Source: Ktedonobacteria bacterium
GTDB lineage: Bacteria > Chloroflexota > Ktedonobacteria > Ktedonobacterales > JACDGC01
Reading direction: 5' to 3'
DNA length: 64,000 bases
NCBI GenBank assembly: GCA_027459785.1
Contig: DAIDGU010000026.1
Span: 1 to 64,000, forward strand
Numbering within the stretch: position 1 is the first letter of the stretch; the number at the start of each line of letters is the position of its first letter. The notes beneath the pieces are model-generated. The model saw nothing but the letters and a program-made list of their open reading frames with translations, made no database searches and was not told the origin of the DNA. Positions 16,523-23,711 of this stretch are shown here, in pieces. The position numbers and the translations under genes were made by a program.

Positions 16523-17233
16523 ATGACCCAATTTCGCTTGGAAACCCGCGCAGATGGCTTGCAGCGTGTCGTCACCGATGGGCTGGCGGCGCAGAACGGG
16601 CGCGAGTGTGCGCTGGAGCTGATGGACGGCGTGACGGCGGATAATGCCGAGCGGGTGCTGCGCTATATCAGCGATTACCTCACGGCGTCTGGCCAAAAGA
16701 TTATGGCCGGCGAGACGATGCGCTATGGCTGGTCTACCTTGCGCTTTGCGCAAGACAACAACGATCCGGCCTTATCCATCGAAGAGTTGGAGGAGCCGTT
16801 CGCCACAGCCAGCGATACGTTCCGGCGCGGCGCAGCCAAGGCCATCGCCATCCTGCGGGCGCAAGATGAAACCGTGCGCCGCAACGGCCTCAGCACCATC
16901 GCGCACCACCCCCACCGCTCCGAGCGCGCCGTCATCTGCCGCCGCCTGTCGCCCACCGCGACCTGGAAGGTGCTGGTCTTCGACCGCATTAAAGCGCGCC
17001 AGGCCGAGCAAAGCGGCTGGTTCGTCGGGTGCGGCAGCTCCACTCACAACCATAATGATGTGGCCGAACTGGCCTCGCTGCACCTCGTCTATCTTTCGGA
17101 GCGCGACCCACGCATCGTTCCCTATCTGGCGTTGCCGGAAGATACGCGCGTCGTTTTCGAGCCGAGCAAAGTCATCGTTTTCGCCCCTGGGGTGCAAGCC
17201 GGCCAGGTGGATAACGCTGCGCTACGCGCCTGA
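16523..17233 (+). CDS. Hypothetical protein, weakly DUF2185/Imm33-like C-terminus
   Basis: A 236-residue soluble protein. The ATG at 16523 follows GGGGAG at 16512-16517; the frame is open from 16439 but without a ribosome site. The last 75 residues (GWFVGCGSSTHNHNDVAELA, then LHLVYLSERDPRIVPYLALP) resemble the DUF2185 pattern, in which a Trp-containing strand precedes a helix and a proline-rich loop. Some proteins of that family act as immunity proteins. The first 150 residues have no recognisable match. The assignment is tentative. Confidence 0.6.
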   Translation: MTQFRLETRADGLQRVVTDGLAAQNGRECALELMDGVTADNAERVLRYISDYLTASGQKIMAGETMRYGWSTLRFAQDNNDPALSIEELEEPFATASDTFRRGAAKAIAILRAQDETVRRNGLSTIAHHPHRSERAVICRRLSPTATWKVLVFDRIKARQAEQSGWFVGCGSSTHNHNDVAELASLHLVYLSERDPRIVPYLALPEDTRVVFEPSKVIVFAPGVQAGQVDNAALRA

Positions 17234-17329
17234 TTTGTCGCTGTTCAGGTTGGTATCAAATGTGCTGTTTTCACCTCTATACCAGCCACTAAGGCAGGCG
17301 CTATTCTCAGTTTCCAGGTAGGATATTCG

Positions 17330-17794
17330 ATGGCGAACGAACACACAACGGATGGAACCTGGCAGCCGCGCGTGCTCATCGTTGACGACGATGCCGATGT
17401 GCGCGATTACGTGCGCGGTGTGCTGCACGAAGCAGGCTACCAAACGATCGAGGCGGGCGATGGCGTGGCCGCCCTCGAAGCCTTACAAACCCATATGGAG
17501 CCGCTGGTGGTGCTGCTCGACATCCTGCTGCCGCAGCTCGACGGCGCGGCCCTGCTGGGCATTGCCGCGCGCAACCACCACATGGCCGTCAGCAATGCCT
17601 ATGTGCTGATGACGGGCAAACCCATCGTCGCCTTTCCCGTTTTGCGGCGGCTGGCGACCGAACTCGACGCGATCATCCTGCCCAAACCCATCGACGCCGC
17701 GCCCCTGCTGGATGCCGTCGCCCGCAGTGCCGCCCGCCTGGCCGCGACCCACCTTTCGCGCAGCCCATCCCCCCAGTCCCATCTGGGCAAATAG
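17330..17794 (+). CDS. Single-domain response regulator
   Basis: A 154-residue CheY-like receiver with no output domain. The acidic pocket is DDD (19-21), the phospho-acceptor Asp64 lies in VVLLDILLPQ, the switch Thr is in LMTGKP and the conserved Lys in ILPKPID. The last 25 residues are a Ser/Pro-rich tail. Stand-alone receivers act through protein contacts or phospho-relay. No kinase is adjacent, but the GAF kinase at 8603-11113 is the nearest orphan and may be its partner (inference). The ribosome site is weak (AGGTAGGATATTCG). Confidence 0.88.
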   Translation: MANEHTTDGTWQPRVLIVDDDADVRDYVRGVLHEAGYQTIEAGDGVAALEALQTHMEPLVVLLDILLPQLDGAALLGIAARNHHMAVSNAYVLMTGKPIVAFPVLRRLATELDAIILPKPIDAAPLLDAVARSAARLAATHLSRSPSPQSHLGK

Positions 17795-17813
17795 CGGCAG
17801 TGCCCAGCGGCTG

Positions 17814-18590
17814 TCAAGGGATCGCTTCCACAATGGTGCAGATCTGGTTGGGCGGCGCGAGGTTGCAGATCGTCTTGAGGACGTTGATGACGTTTTGCAC
17901 CTGGGTCAATGGCAACGGGAAGGGCAGCGACATCCCCGCCGCCGTGAAGTTCATCTGGTCCACGTGCCACACGCCCGAAACTGGATCGGCGATCGCGTTG
18001 CTCTGCGCTGGCATGTTGGTGAAGCGTGCGAAGTCGATGCCGAACTTGATCGTGGCGCTCCGCCCGTTATTGCTCACCTGCACCTGTTGCAGATGACAGG
18101 CGGTGACGGCCCCCGTCATTTGCGCCGAGGCCCGCGCGTCGTCCTGAAACGCACGTGCCGAACCAGCGGCTTGCTGGAAGCCAGCGGAAAGCCCCTGATA
18201 GGCGCTGCCATAATCGGCACGTTGCAAGTGCTGGCAGAACTGATAGACCGTTGCCAGGGGCAGCGTGCCAGCATCCGGCGCGACGGCAATCGCCCACGCA
18301 GTGCCAGCCTGGGTCAACTGCAAGGTGCTGGTCTGCGCGCCGGCGTGCTGGCGCGTGAGCGTCACGGGCAAGGTAGCGGTGGTCCCATTTTGCTGCACAC
18401 TGCCGGCAGCGCACTGCGTCACCGTGCCGAACTGGTTATCGAGCGCATGCATGCTGGCGACATAAGCCGCCGCCGACACCTGGCCACTGAACAAGGGCAA
18501 TCGCTGGCGCGGCTGGGCCTGCGTCACCGCGACATCGGACGTGTGCTGCCAGCCGCCCTGCTGATCAAGCGTGTAAAAATCGGATGACAT
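17814..18590 (-). CDS. Hypothetical protein with two related halves
   Basis: The 258-residue product starts MSSDFYTL at 18590, supported by AAGGAAAG; the frame continues to 18614. No signal peptide or membrane helix is visible. The middle and C-terminal parts each show a helix-then-sheet pattern (FCQHLQRADYGSAYQGLSAG, then KFGIDFARF) like NTF2/DUF4878-type outer domains, which are normally secreted. The absence of a leader beside degraded repeat sequence at 18640 makes an N-terminal truncation possible. No function is proposed. Confidence 0.6.
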   Translation of the reverse strand: MSSDFYTLDQQGGWQHTSDVAVTQAQPRQRLPLFSGQVSAAAYVASMHALDNQFGTVTQCAAGSVQQNGTTATLPVTLTRQHAGAQTSTLQLTQAGTAWAIAVAPDAGTLPLATVYQFCQHLQRADYGSAYQGLSAGFQQAAGSARAFQDDARASAQMTGAVTACHLQQVQVSNNGRSATIKFGIDFARFTNMPAQSNAIADPVSGVWHVDQMNFTAAGMSLPFPLPLTQVQNVINVLKTICNLAPPNQICTIVEAIP

Positions 18591-18635
18591 AAAGACACTT
18601 TCCTTGAACGACACCCCGACACAAGCTCAGGGTAC

Positions 18636-18703
18636 CTGCGACGACGGCGAGCGGTTGCAACCGTGCCTGGCCATTGCGCGACGAAACCCGGTGGCGCGGT
18701 TGC
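18636..18703. repeat. Degenerate family A half element
   Basis: GCGAGCGGTTGCAACCGTGCC, then CGACGAAACCCGGTGGCGCGGTTGCC, follow the order of the family A left half but with several mismatches and a damaged inner hairpin. Confidence 0.5.
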
Positions 18704-18706
18704 CAG

Positions 18707-19015
18707 ATGACCAAGCGGATCGCATTCTCCAACCGCATCGACAAAGACCCCCGATGAATCGCTCAAATGGCTGGAGCCGAGTTGGCAGTTGATTGAAACA
18801 ACCCTCAACACGTGGACGGTGGCCGATCTGGCACAGACCTATCGGCACTTGAGAGAGAGGGCAAGATCTATACGGTGACACACCAATGGACCATCTGGTG
18901 AGTTATGTCCCATGACCTACATCACGGCGGGCAGCTTGCACTGATGCTCGGCCTGCAAGGCATTGACGTTCCTGAACTTGGTGACAAAGGCGGACACCTC
19001 ACCCCATGGTCCCTG
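18707..19015 (+). pseudogene. Decayed DinB-fold gene
   Basis: Pieces of a DinB-family protein can be read in order across frames. MTKRIAFSNRIDKDP begins at 18707. A frameshift in the C run at 18748-18752 leads to DESLKWLEPSWQLIE and WTVADLAQTYRH. A second shift near 18850 gives GKIYTVTHQWTIW, followed by an in-frame TGA where Arg is usual, then VMSHDLHHGGQLALMLGLQG and IDVPELGDKGGHL. SHDLHHGGQ is the metal-binding C-terminal motif of the DinB fold. At least two shifts and one stop mean it is not functional as written. A separate open frame at 18905-19096 is only the tail of this relic. Confidence 0.75.
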
Positions 19016-19216
19016 GTCAAGCAGGATACATACGGCGCGATCAGGAGTGCTGAGCGTATACAAGAGAGCTTTGTTCACGAAAACCGGAGACGATGAGGGT
19101 TCGTCGTCAGCCGGATATCGCGCGCAACGGCATGCTCAATCACTACCGCCCGCCACGCTATTTCCTGGCAACAGTCCCCGCGCTGGTGCTACACTTTATA
19201 TGAGGAGGCGCAGGCG

Positions 19217-19603
19217 ATGGAACGGCACGTGATCGGCGGCAACAGTCCGTGGGAGCCGCTCGTCGGCTATGCGCGAGCAGTGCGCGTGGGGCAACAGGTC
19301 TTCGTGGCGGGGACGACGGCGACGGGCGACCGCGGCCAGATCGTCGGCGCGGGCGATGCCTATGCCCAGACCGTGCAGGCGCTGCGCAATATCGAGCACG
19401 CCTTGCACGCGGCGGGTGCGGATCTGGTGCATGTCGTGCGCACGCGCATCTTCGTGACGGACATCACGAACTGGGAGGCGGTGGGCCGCGCCCACGGTGA
19501 AGTCTTTCGCGCGATCCGTCCCGCCGCGACGCTGGTCGAGGTCAGTCGGCTGATCGATCCCGCCATGCTGGTCGAGATCGAGGCCGACGCTGTCATTCCT
19601 TGA
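19217..19603 (+). CDS. RidA family protein
   Basis: The 128-residue protein belongs to the YjgF/YER057c/UK114 family, whose RidA members hydrolyse reactive enamine/imine intermediates released by PLP enzymes. The core signature is intact: VFVAGTTATGDRGQIVG, QTVQALRNIEHAL, RTRIFVTDI and IRPAATLVEVSRLIDP, including the conserved Arg and Glu near the trimer-interface active site. GAGGAGG lies 10 bases before the ATG. It stands alone between a DinB relic and a repeat cluster. Members outside the archetypal RidA subgroup can have other roles, so the exact reaction is open. Confidence 0.92.
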   Translation: MERHVIGGNSPWEPLVGYARAVRVGQQVFVAGTTATGDRGQIVGAGDAYAQTVQALRNIEHALHAAGADLVHVVRTRIFVTDITNWEAVGRAHGEVFRAIRPAATLVEVSRLIDPAMLVEIEADAVIP

Positions 19604-19607
19604 CGCG

Positions 19608-19856
19608 GCCCCACCCCCCGGCCCCCTCCCCATCGGAGATGGAGAGGGGGAGATCAGCCTTGCTGGCTGATCGGCCAAGAGCAACGTGATCAGCCAGCAA
19701 GGCCGATCAGATAAAATCCAGGCGATCAGCCAAATCAACACGATCAGCGAGTTCAAGGCGATCAGCCATGATTAACGATGATCAACGCGATCACCGTACA
19801 CTGTCTGATCTCCCCTCTCCATCTCCGATGGGGAGGGGGTGGGGCCGGCACCCGTT
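19608..19856. repeat. Inverted family C hairpins enclosing a GATC-rich spacer
   Basis: The left copy (CCCCCTCCCCATCGGAGATG, then GAGAGGGGG, about 19620-19650) and the right copy (CCCCTCTCCATCTCCGATGG, then GGAGGGGG, about 19813-19843) are inverse to each other and individually palindromic. The 160 bp between them hold about ten GATC sites, in a degenerate tandem motif GCGATCAGCCA. No gene is present in 19604-19881. Confidence 0.8.
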
Positions 19857-19881
19857 GCTGAGAAAGAGAGATATATTCGAG

Positions 19882-20379
19882 ATGAGCGATCCGCAGACCA
19901 AAGGGCCGATCATCGGTCAGGGCCGTGGCCTTTATGACGAGGAGGCGCAGGCGATCCAGGATATGATCCTCGAAGCGCAGGGATCGTCGCGGCAGTTGAG
20001 CATCCCGGCGGCGGACCTGGATGCGCGGGCGACGACGCGCATGCGCCCGGAGGTGGCGCGGGTGGTCAACGAGAGCCACATCCGCGAATTGCTGGAGTAT
20101 TTCAACCGCGACTTCCTCTACGGCATGGGCCGTTTCGACGAGTATAGTGAAGGGCTGCTGCTGAAGTGGGGCGACGGCTATTCGCGCAAGCACATCTGGG
20201 TCACGGTCAAAGGCGACAACCTGGACTTCGAGACGAGCCACGAGCGCAGTTGTGGTCAGGACTATTGCACCGGCGGTCACCATGTCTACACCCCGGCGCA
20301 GTGGCACGACATCAACCTGATGAATGCGGAATTGGCCGAACAATTTCGCCGCCCGATCTACGAGCGTTCCGATGACTGA
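19882..20379 (+). CDS. Hypothetical protein
   Basis: A 165-residue soluble protein of unknown family. The ATG at 19882 is preferred (MSDPQTKGP); the frame from 19768 crosses the repeat cluster. Ribosome site AAGAGAG is weak. Notable segments are RPEVARVVNESHIRELLEYF and the Cys/His-rich SCGQDYCTGGHHVYTPAQWH, which could bind a metal. Its stop overlaps the next start by 8 bases, so it is translationally coupled to the receiver-like protein and probably functions with it. Confidence 0.65.
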   Translation: MSDPQTKGPIIGQGRGLYDEEAQAIQDMILEAQGSSRQLSIPAADLDARATTRMRPEVARVVNESHIRELLEYFNRDFLYGMGRFDEYSEGLLLKWGDGYSRKHIWVTVKGDNLDFETSHERSCGQDYCTGGHHVYTPAQWHDINLMNAELAEQFRRPIYERSDD

Positions 20380-20734
20380 CGTGGTAGTGCTGGACCGTGA
20401 TCTTTTTTTCACCACGAAGATCCAGGCGACCTTGCGGGCGGCAGAGCGCGGCTGCCAGGTGGTGAAAAGCGCGGACGACCTGGCGGCGCGGCTGGCCCAG
20501 GAACCGCTGCCGGCGCTGGTGCTGGTGCATTGCGGCGCGGCAGGCGTGGCCTGGGAACATGGCATCGCGCTGGCACGCGCGGCGGGCGTGCCGGTGCTGG
20601 CCTACGGGCCGCACGTGGACATTGCGGCGCAAACGCAGGCGCGGGCGGCGGGCGCGACGCGCGTCATCGCCAACTCTAAGCTCGCCGGGGATCTGATCGG
20701 CCAGATCGACCGCACTATCGGACAAATCACCTAG
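20372..20734 (+). CDS. Degenerate receiver-like protein
   Basis: A 120-residue protein with the alternating beta/alpha pattern of a CheY receiver: VVVLDRDLFF for the first strand and acidic loop, then LPALVLVHCGAAG, VPVLAYGPHVD and TRVIANSKLAGDL with the usual Lys position. Where the phospho-acceptor Asp should end the third strand the sequence reads VLVHCG, so His or Cys replaces it and phosphorylation in the normal way is unlikely. It may be a pseudo-receiver that works by binding. The ATG at 20372 overlaps the preceding stop. Confidence 0.6.
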   Translation: MTDVVVLDRDLFFTTKIQATLRAAERGCQVVKSADDLAARLAQEPLPALVLVHCGAAGVAWEHGIALARAAGVPVLAYGPHVDIAAQTQARAAGATRVIANSKLAGDLIGQIDRTIGQIT

Positions 20735-21037
20735 CCAGAGTGGTGTAGCTCGCTATCAAGGGCTTGACGCCGGGCCGGATTTGGTCCACAATAGAAAGAA
20801 GCGTTGGACGCCCGCCGACCGTCAGCCCGTCGTTTCAATGGTGAAACGCCACGCACCACACGCTGAGGCACCTGCCCCAGCACGTCGTAGAGCATGATCT
20901 CTCAATCTGGCGGCGAGTCATCTGACATGCGGCATGCCCGGAATGTCCGTCCCCGCCCCGTGACCGGACGCACGAAGGATGCGGCTCCCGTTACCGGCGC
21001 GCTCGGCTGCCCGCACCGCCATTTGCGAGGGAGCTTC
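20735..21037. other. Intergenic, possible promoter and hairpin
   Basis: TTGACG (20764-20769) and CACAAT (20787-20792) are 17 bases apart and could drive the acetyltransferase. CGTTTCA-ATGG-TGAAACG at 20832-20849 is a perfect 7-bp stem. The frame of the next gene is open through part of the region but has no ribosome site until 21027. No other gene is seen. Confidence 0.35.
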
Positions 21038-21595
21038 ATGATCACTATCGAAACGGAACGCTTGTTGTTGCGTCCCTTCACCGCCGATGACCTCCACGCC
21101 ATCTACGCCGTCCTCAGCCGTCGCGCTGTGTGGCAATATGACCCCGGCAAGCCGCGCAGCCTGGATGAAACGCGCACGCTGCTGGATCGCTGGATCGCGG
21201 ACTACGAGCATCTCGGCTTCGGACGTTTCGCGGTCGTCTCGAAAGAAACGGGCGCGATCATCGGCTATTGCGGCCTGCAATGGTTGCTGCTGGACCACGG
21301 CGTCTACAAGTCGCCGGAAGTTGAGATCTTTTACGCGCTGACCCCTGAATATTGGGGCCAAGGCTTCATCACAGAGGCCGCGCAGTCGGTCATTCAGTTC
21401 GCCTTCAGCGAGATCAAGCTGAAACGCATCGTTTCTACCGCGCTCGGTGACAACACCCGCTCCATCGGCGTCATGCGCCGGCTGGGCATGCGCGTCGCCC
21501 GCGATCCCTTCGAGCAAGACTGGATCGTCGGCATCATCGAAAATCCGCTGGTGGCCACGCCTGCGCCCGCGCTCGCCATCGCCGGCATCCACTAA
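21038..21595 (+). CDS. GNAT family N-acetyltransferase (RimJ/RimL type)
   Basis: The 185-residue protein opens ITIETERLLLRPFTADDL, the signature of the RimJ/RimL branch that acetylates ribosomal N-termini, amino acids or antibiotics. EIFYALTPEYWGQGFITEAA holds the acetyl-CoA-binding motif (here GQGFITEA), and NTRSIGVMRRLGM the C-terminal part. The ATG at 21038 follows AGGGAG. It is a single gene; nothing in the neighbourhood points to a substrate. Confidence 0.88.
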   Translation: MITIETERLLLRPFTADDLHAIYAVLSRRAVWQYDPGKPRSLDETRTLLDRWIADYEHLGFGRFAVVSKETGAIIGYCGLQWLLLDHGVYKSPEVEIFYALTPEYWGQGFITEAAQSVIQFAFSEIKLKRIVSTALGDNTRSIGVMRRLGMRVARDPFEQDWIVGIIENPLVATPAPALAIAGIH

Positions 21596-21611
21596 CCTCG
21601 CCCTTTAGGGC

Positions 21612-21667
21612 GTAGGGGCGTACCCTTGTGGTCGCCCTGGTCCTGGGGCTGGTCGCCCTGCCCCTAC
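21612..21667. repeat. Family D GTAGGGGC palindrome
   Basis: GTAGGGGC at 21612-21619 pairs with GCCCCTAC at 21660-21667. The inner ACCCTTGTGGTCGCCC is shared with the copy at 54743-54770. It lies just after the acetyltransferase stop and could act as a terminator or message end. Confidence 0.7.
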
Positions 21668-21761
21668 ATCTCATCTGCGGATGGCGCGAGGGAGATCAGA
21701 CGTGGGGCGGATTGTATCGGCAAAAGAGTGAGTGGAGTGGAATTAAAAAGAGGAGCTGCTC

Positions 21762-22049
21762 ATGAGCCAGCGCCGCACGTCAGCGAAAAGCGCGTCCGCC
21801 GCCAGCACGCCGGCGATCCCCGCTGATCTCACGTTCGAGGAAGCCTTCGCGCAAATGCAGGCGACCATCGCGCAACTGGAAAGCGGCGATCTGGCGCTGG
21901 ATGCCACCGTCAGCGCCTTCGAGCGCGGCATGCGGCTGGCACAGCATTGTACCACCCTCCTCGACAGCGCCGAATTGCGCGTGCAGACGCTGGAAGAGCA
22001 GGTGGACGGCACGCTGGTGCTGCGCGACCTCGTCGTGGAAACGGAGTAG
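21762..22049 (+). CDS. xseB: Exodeoxyribonuclease VII small subunit
   Basis: XseB binds in several copies to the large subunit XseA to form exonuclease VII, which degrades single-stranded DNA in both directions. The 95-residue product has about 22 extra N-terminal residues, then the family core LTFEEAFAQMQATIAQLESG, DLALDATVSAFERGM and LLDSAELRVQTLEEQ. AAGAGGAG precedes the ATG. XseA is not adjacent, although the two are often neighbours. The stop is followed after 12 bases by the start of a DUF433-type frame, so they may share a message. Confidence 0.92.
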   Translation: MSQRRTSAKSASAASTPAIPADLTFEEAFAQMQATIAQLESGDLALDATVSAFERGMRLAQHCTTLLDSAELRVQTLEEQVDGTLVLRDLVVETE

Positions 22050-22061
22050 GAGGAGGTTTTT

Positions 22062-22261
22062 ATGCAACATATCATTCTGTTTCCTGGCATCGTCAGCAAT
22101 CCAGGTATCTTGGGGGCAAACCGATCATCGAAGGAACACGCATTCCGGCGGCACTCATTCTGGGACAGTTAGCAGGGGGCGTGAGTGCCGATGAGATCAT
22201 GCGCGAATATCATCTTACGCCAGAACAAATCGGCGCAGTACTACGTTACGCCGCGAGGTAA
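22062..22261 (+). pseudogene. Frameshifted DUF433 antitoxin-like gene
   Basis: After a strong GGAGGAGG site the ATG at 22062 reads MQHIILFPGIVSNPGILG. The frame is then lost in the G run at 22112-22116. One base on, the typical core continues: GGKPIIEGTRIPAALILGQL, then VSADEIMREYHLTPEQIGAV and LRYAAR before TAA. Inserting one G would restore a DUF433 protein of about 66 residues. DUF433 proteins are often antitoxins to PIN-like (DUF5615) toxins; none follows here. Either the gene is dead or the base was lost in sequencing. Confidence 0.8.
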
Positions 22262-22266
22262 ATAGC

Positions 22267-23085
22267 ATGCGCGTCGTCACCCTGGCTTCCAGCAGCAGCG
22301 GCAATGCGACACTCGTGCAGGCCGGCGCGACGGCGGTGCTGGTGGATGCCGGCTTGAGCGCGCGGGTGCTGGCGGCGCGTCTGCGCCAGGCGGGATGTGA
22401 GCCGGCGAGTCTGGCGGGCATCGTGCTGACGCATGAGCATGGCGACCACACCAGCGGCGCGCTGGCACTGGCGCGGCACTATAATCTGCCGCTGTATGGC
22501 GATGGGCGCACGCTGGCGGCGGTCGCGGCCAACCCACGGCAGGCAAGCACGGTGGACGAGCGGCCCGTGACGATGGCGGCGCATCCGGTCGGCACCAGTT
22601 GGCAGATCGGCAGCTTACAGATCACCAGCTTCGCCGTGCCACACGATGCCGTCGCGCCCTGCGGCTACCTCATCGGCACCCCCGCCTGGCGAGTCTGCAT
22701 CGCCACCGACTGCGGTGAACTGACGGACGTGATGCTGGCGCAGCTACGCCAGGCCCACCTGCTGATCCTGGAAGCGAACCACGACCGCGCGCGGCTGCTG
22801 CGCGGACCCTACACCACCTCGCTCAAGCGGCGCATCCTCGGCCCGACCGGCCACCTGGCCAACGACCAGACGGCGGAGGCGCTGTGGACCTTGCTGGACG
22901 ACACGCCGCGCTGGGTGTGGCTGGCGCACCTGAGCCGCACAAACAACACGCCCGATCTGGCGCACACCACGGTCGCCGGTCGCCTGGGTACGCGCCGGCT
23001 GCGCGCCGCGCGGCTGAGCGTGCTGCCGCCCACTGGTGGGCCGGTGTGGGATAGCTCACAGTTGTTAGCTGCCGGCCAACGGTAA
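22267..23085 (+). CDS. MBL-fold metallo-hydrolase (YycJ/WalJ-like)
   Basis: The 272-residue protein has the metallo-beta-lactamase fold of the YycJ/WalJ group, double-strand-specific 5'-3' exonucleases in those studied. It opens VVTLASSSSGNATLV, the typical glycine-rich start. THEHGDH (55-61) gives the main metal ligands, and IATDCGEL, LEANHD and LAHLSRTNNTPDLA supply the others. The start lies 5 bases after the DUF433 stop without a good ribosome site, so it may depend on translation from upstream. Position near xseB would suit a nuclease role, which is inference. Confidence 0.85.
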   Translation: MRVVTLASSSSGNATLVQAGATAVLVDAGLSARVLAARLRQAGCEPASLAGIVLTHEHGDHTSGALALARHYNLPLYGDGRTLAAVAANPRQASTVDERPVTMAAHPVGTSWQIGSLQITSFAVPHDAVAPCGYLIGTPAWRVCIATDCGELTDVMLAQLRQAHLLILEANHDRARLLRGPYTTSLKRRILGPTGHLANDQTAEALWTLLDDTPRWVWLAHLSRTNNTPDLAHTTVAGRLGTRRLRAARLSVLPPTGGPVWDSSQLLAAGQR

Positions 23086-23107
23086 AGAATTTTTCACCGA
23101 AACACCA

Positions 23108-23136
23108 TTGACAGATGGGGCGCGAACGGCTACGAT
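23108..23136 (+). promoter_or_regulatory. Sigma-70-type promoter
   Basis: Perfect -35 TTGACA (23108-23113), a 17-base spacer and TACGAT (23131-23136) precede the small membrane protein gene by about 50 bases. Confidence 0.6.
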
Positions 23137-23184
23137 ATGAGTACAGCACTGTAACTGAGCAATCGCGTGAGAAAGAGGACAATA

Positions 23185-23526
23185 ATGGAAGAACTCGCTC
23201 GCAATAACCGTAGCTTTCTGGTCGCAACGATCATCATGCTGGTCATCACCGCCGCGATGATCACGTTGGGCATGGTCCTCTTCCCGCTGTCCGACTACTT
23301 CGATCCAAACTCCGGCCCGATCCGCGGCCTCACGGATTCGCCGGGCGGCAATATCATCATCATCGCTATGTTCGGCGTGATCGCCGTGAACATCGGCGTC
23401 TTCCTCAACACCGTCATCCGCCTGGAGCGCGAGCGCGCCGACATCCTGGAACGCGCGACCGCGACGCAGGAAGCCCCCCAACTGCCCCCGACGCGCGGCA
23501 AAGCCATCGAGCGGCCCAAAGCCTAA
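23185..23526 (+). CDS. Small two-helix membrane protein
   Basis: A 113-residue protein with helices at about 11-33 (FLVATIIMLVITAAMITLGM) and 57-78 (IIIIAMFGVIAVNIGVFL), joined by a 25-residue outer loop with PLSDYFDPNSGPIRG. It ends in a charged helix and a Pro/Lys tail. The ATG at 23185 follows AAAGAGGA. It forms its own unit, with a promoter at 23108 and a strong terminator at 23542. Function unknown. Confidence 0.75.
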   Translation: MEELARNNRSFLVATIIMLVITAAMITLGMVLFPLSDYFDPNSGPIRGLTDSPGGNIIIIAMFGVIAVNIGVFLNTVIRLERERADILERATATQEAPQLPPTRGKAIERPKA

Positions 23527-23541
23527 ACCTTGACCCTATGC

Positions 23542-23585
23542 AGTGGTGCGATCTCAGACGAATTATGAGATAGCACCACTTTTTT
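23542..23585 (+). terminator. Rho-independent terminator
   Basis: AGTGGTGCGATCTCA (23542-23556) pairs with TGAGATAGCACCACT (23566-23580) with one mismatch across a 9-base loop, followed at once by six T residues. Confidence 0.92.
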
Positions 23586-23605
23586 CGTGGTCAGCGCCAT
23601 TCCTC

Positions 23606-23634
23606 TTGCAGATCGTCCAGCGACACGCTATGAT
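23606..23634 (+). promoter_or_regulatory. Promoter for the serine protease gene
   Basis: TTGCAG (23606-23611), a 17-base spacer and TATGAT (23629-23634) lie directly downstream of the terminator and about 75 bases before the protease ATG. Confidence 0.5.
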
Positions 23635-23711
23635 AGCGAGCATGGAGGCGCGTCATCGTGCGCGCTCAGGACGCTCTGTGTCCTTTCGCCAACTAGAGGA
23701 GTTTTTCGCGC

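Noticed and set aside
8603..17794. GAF kinase and the receiver at 17330 as a cognate operon
   Set aside because: They are 6 kb apart on opposite strands with unrelated genes between; pairing remains only a guess.
18905..19096. Stand-alone 63-residue gene
   Set aside because: It is the C-terminal piece of the decayed DinB gene and has no ribosome site.
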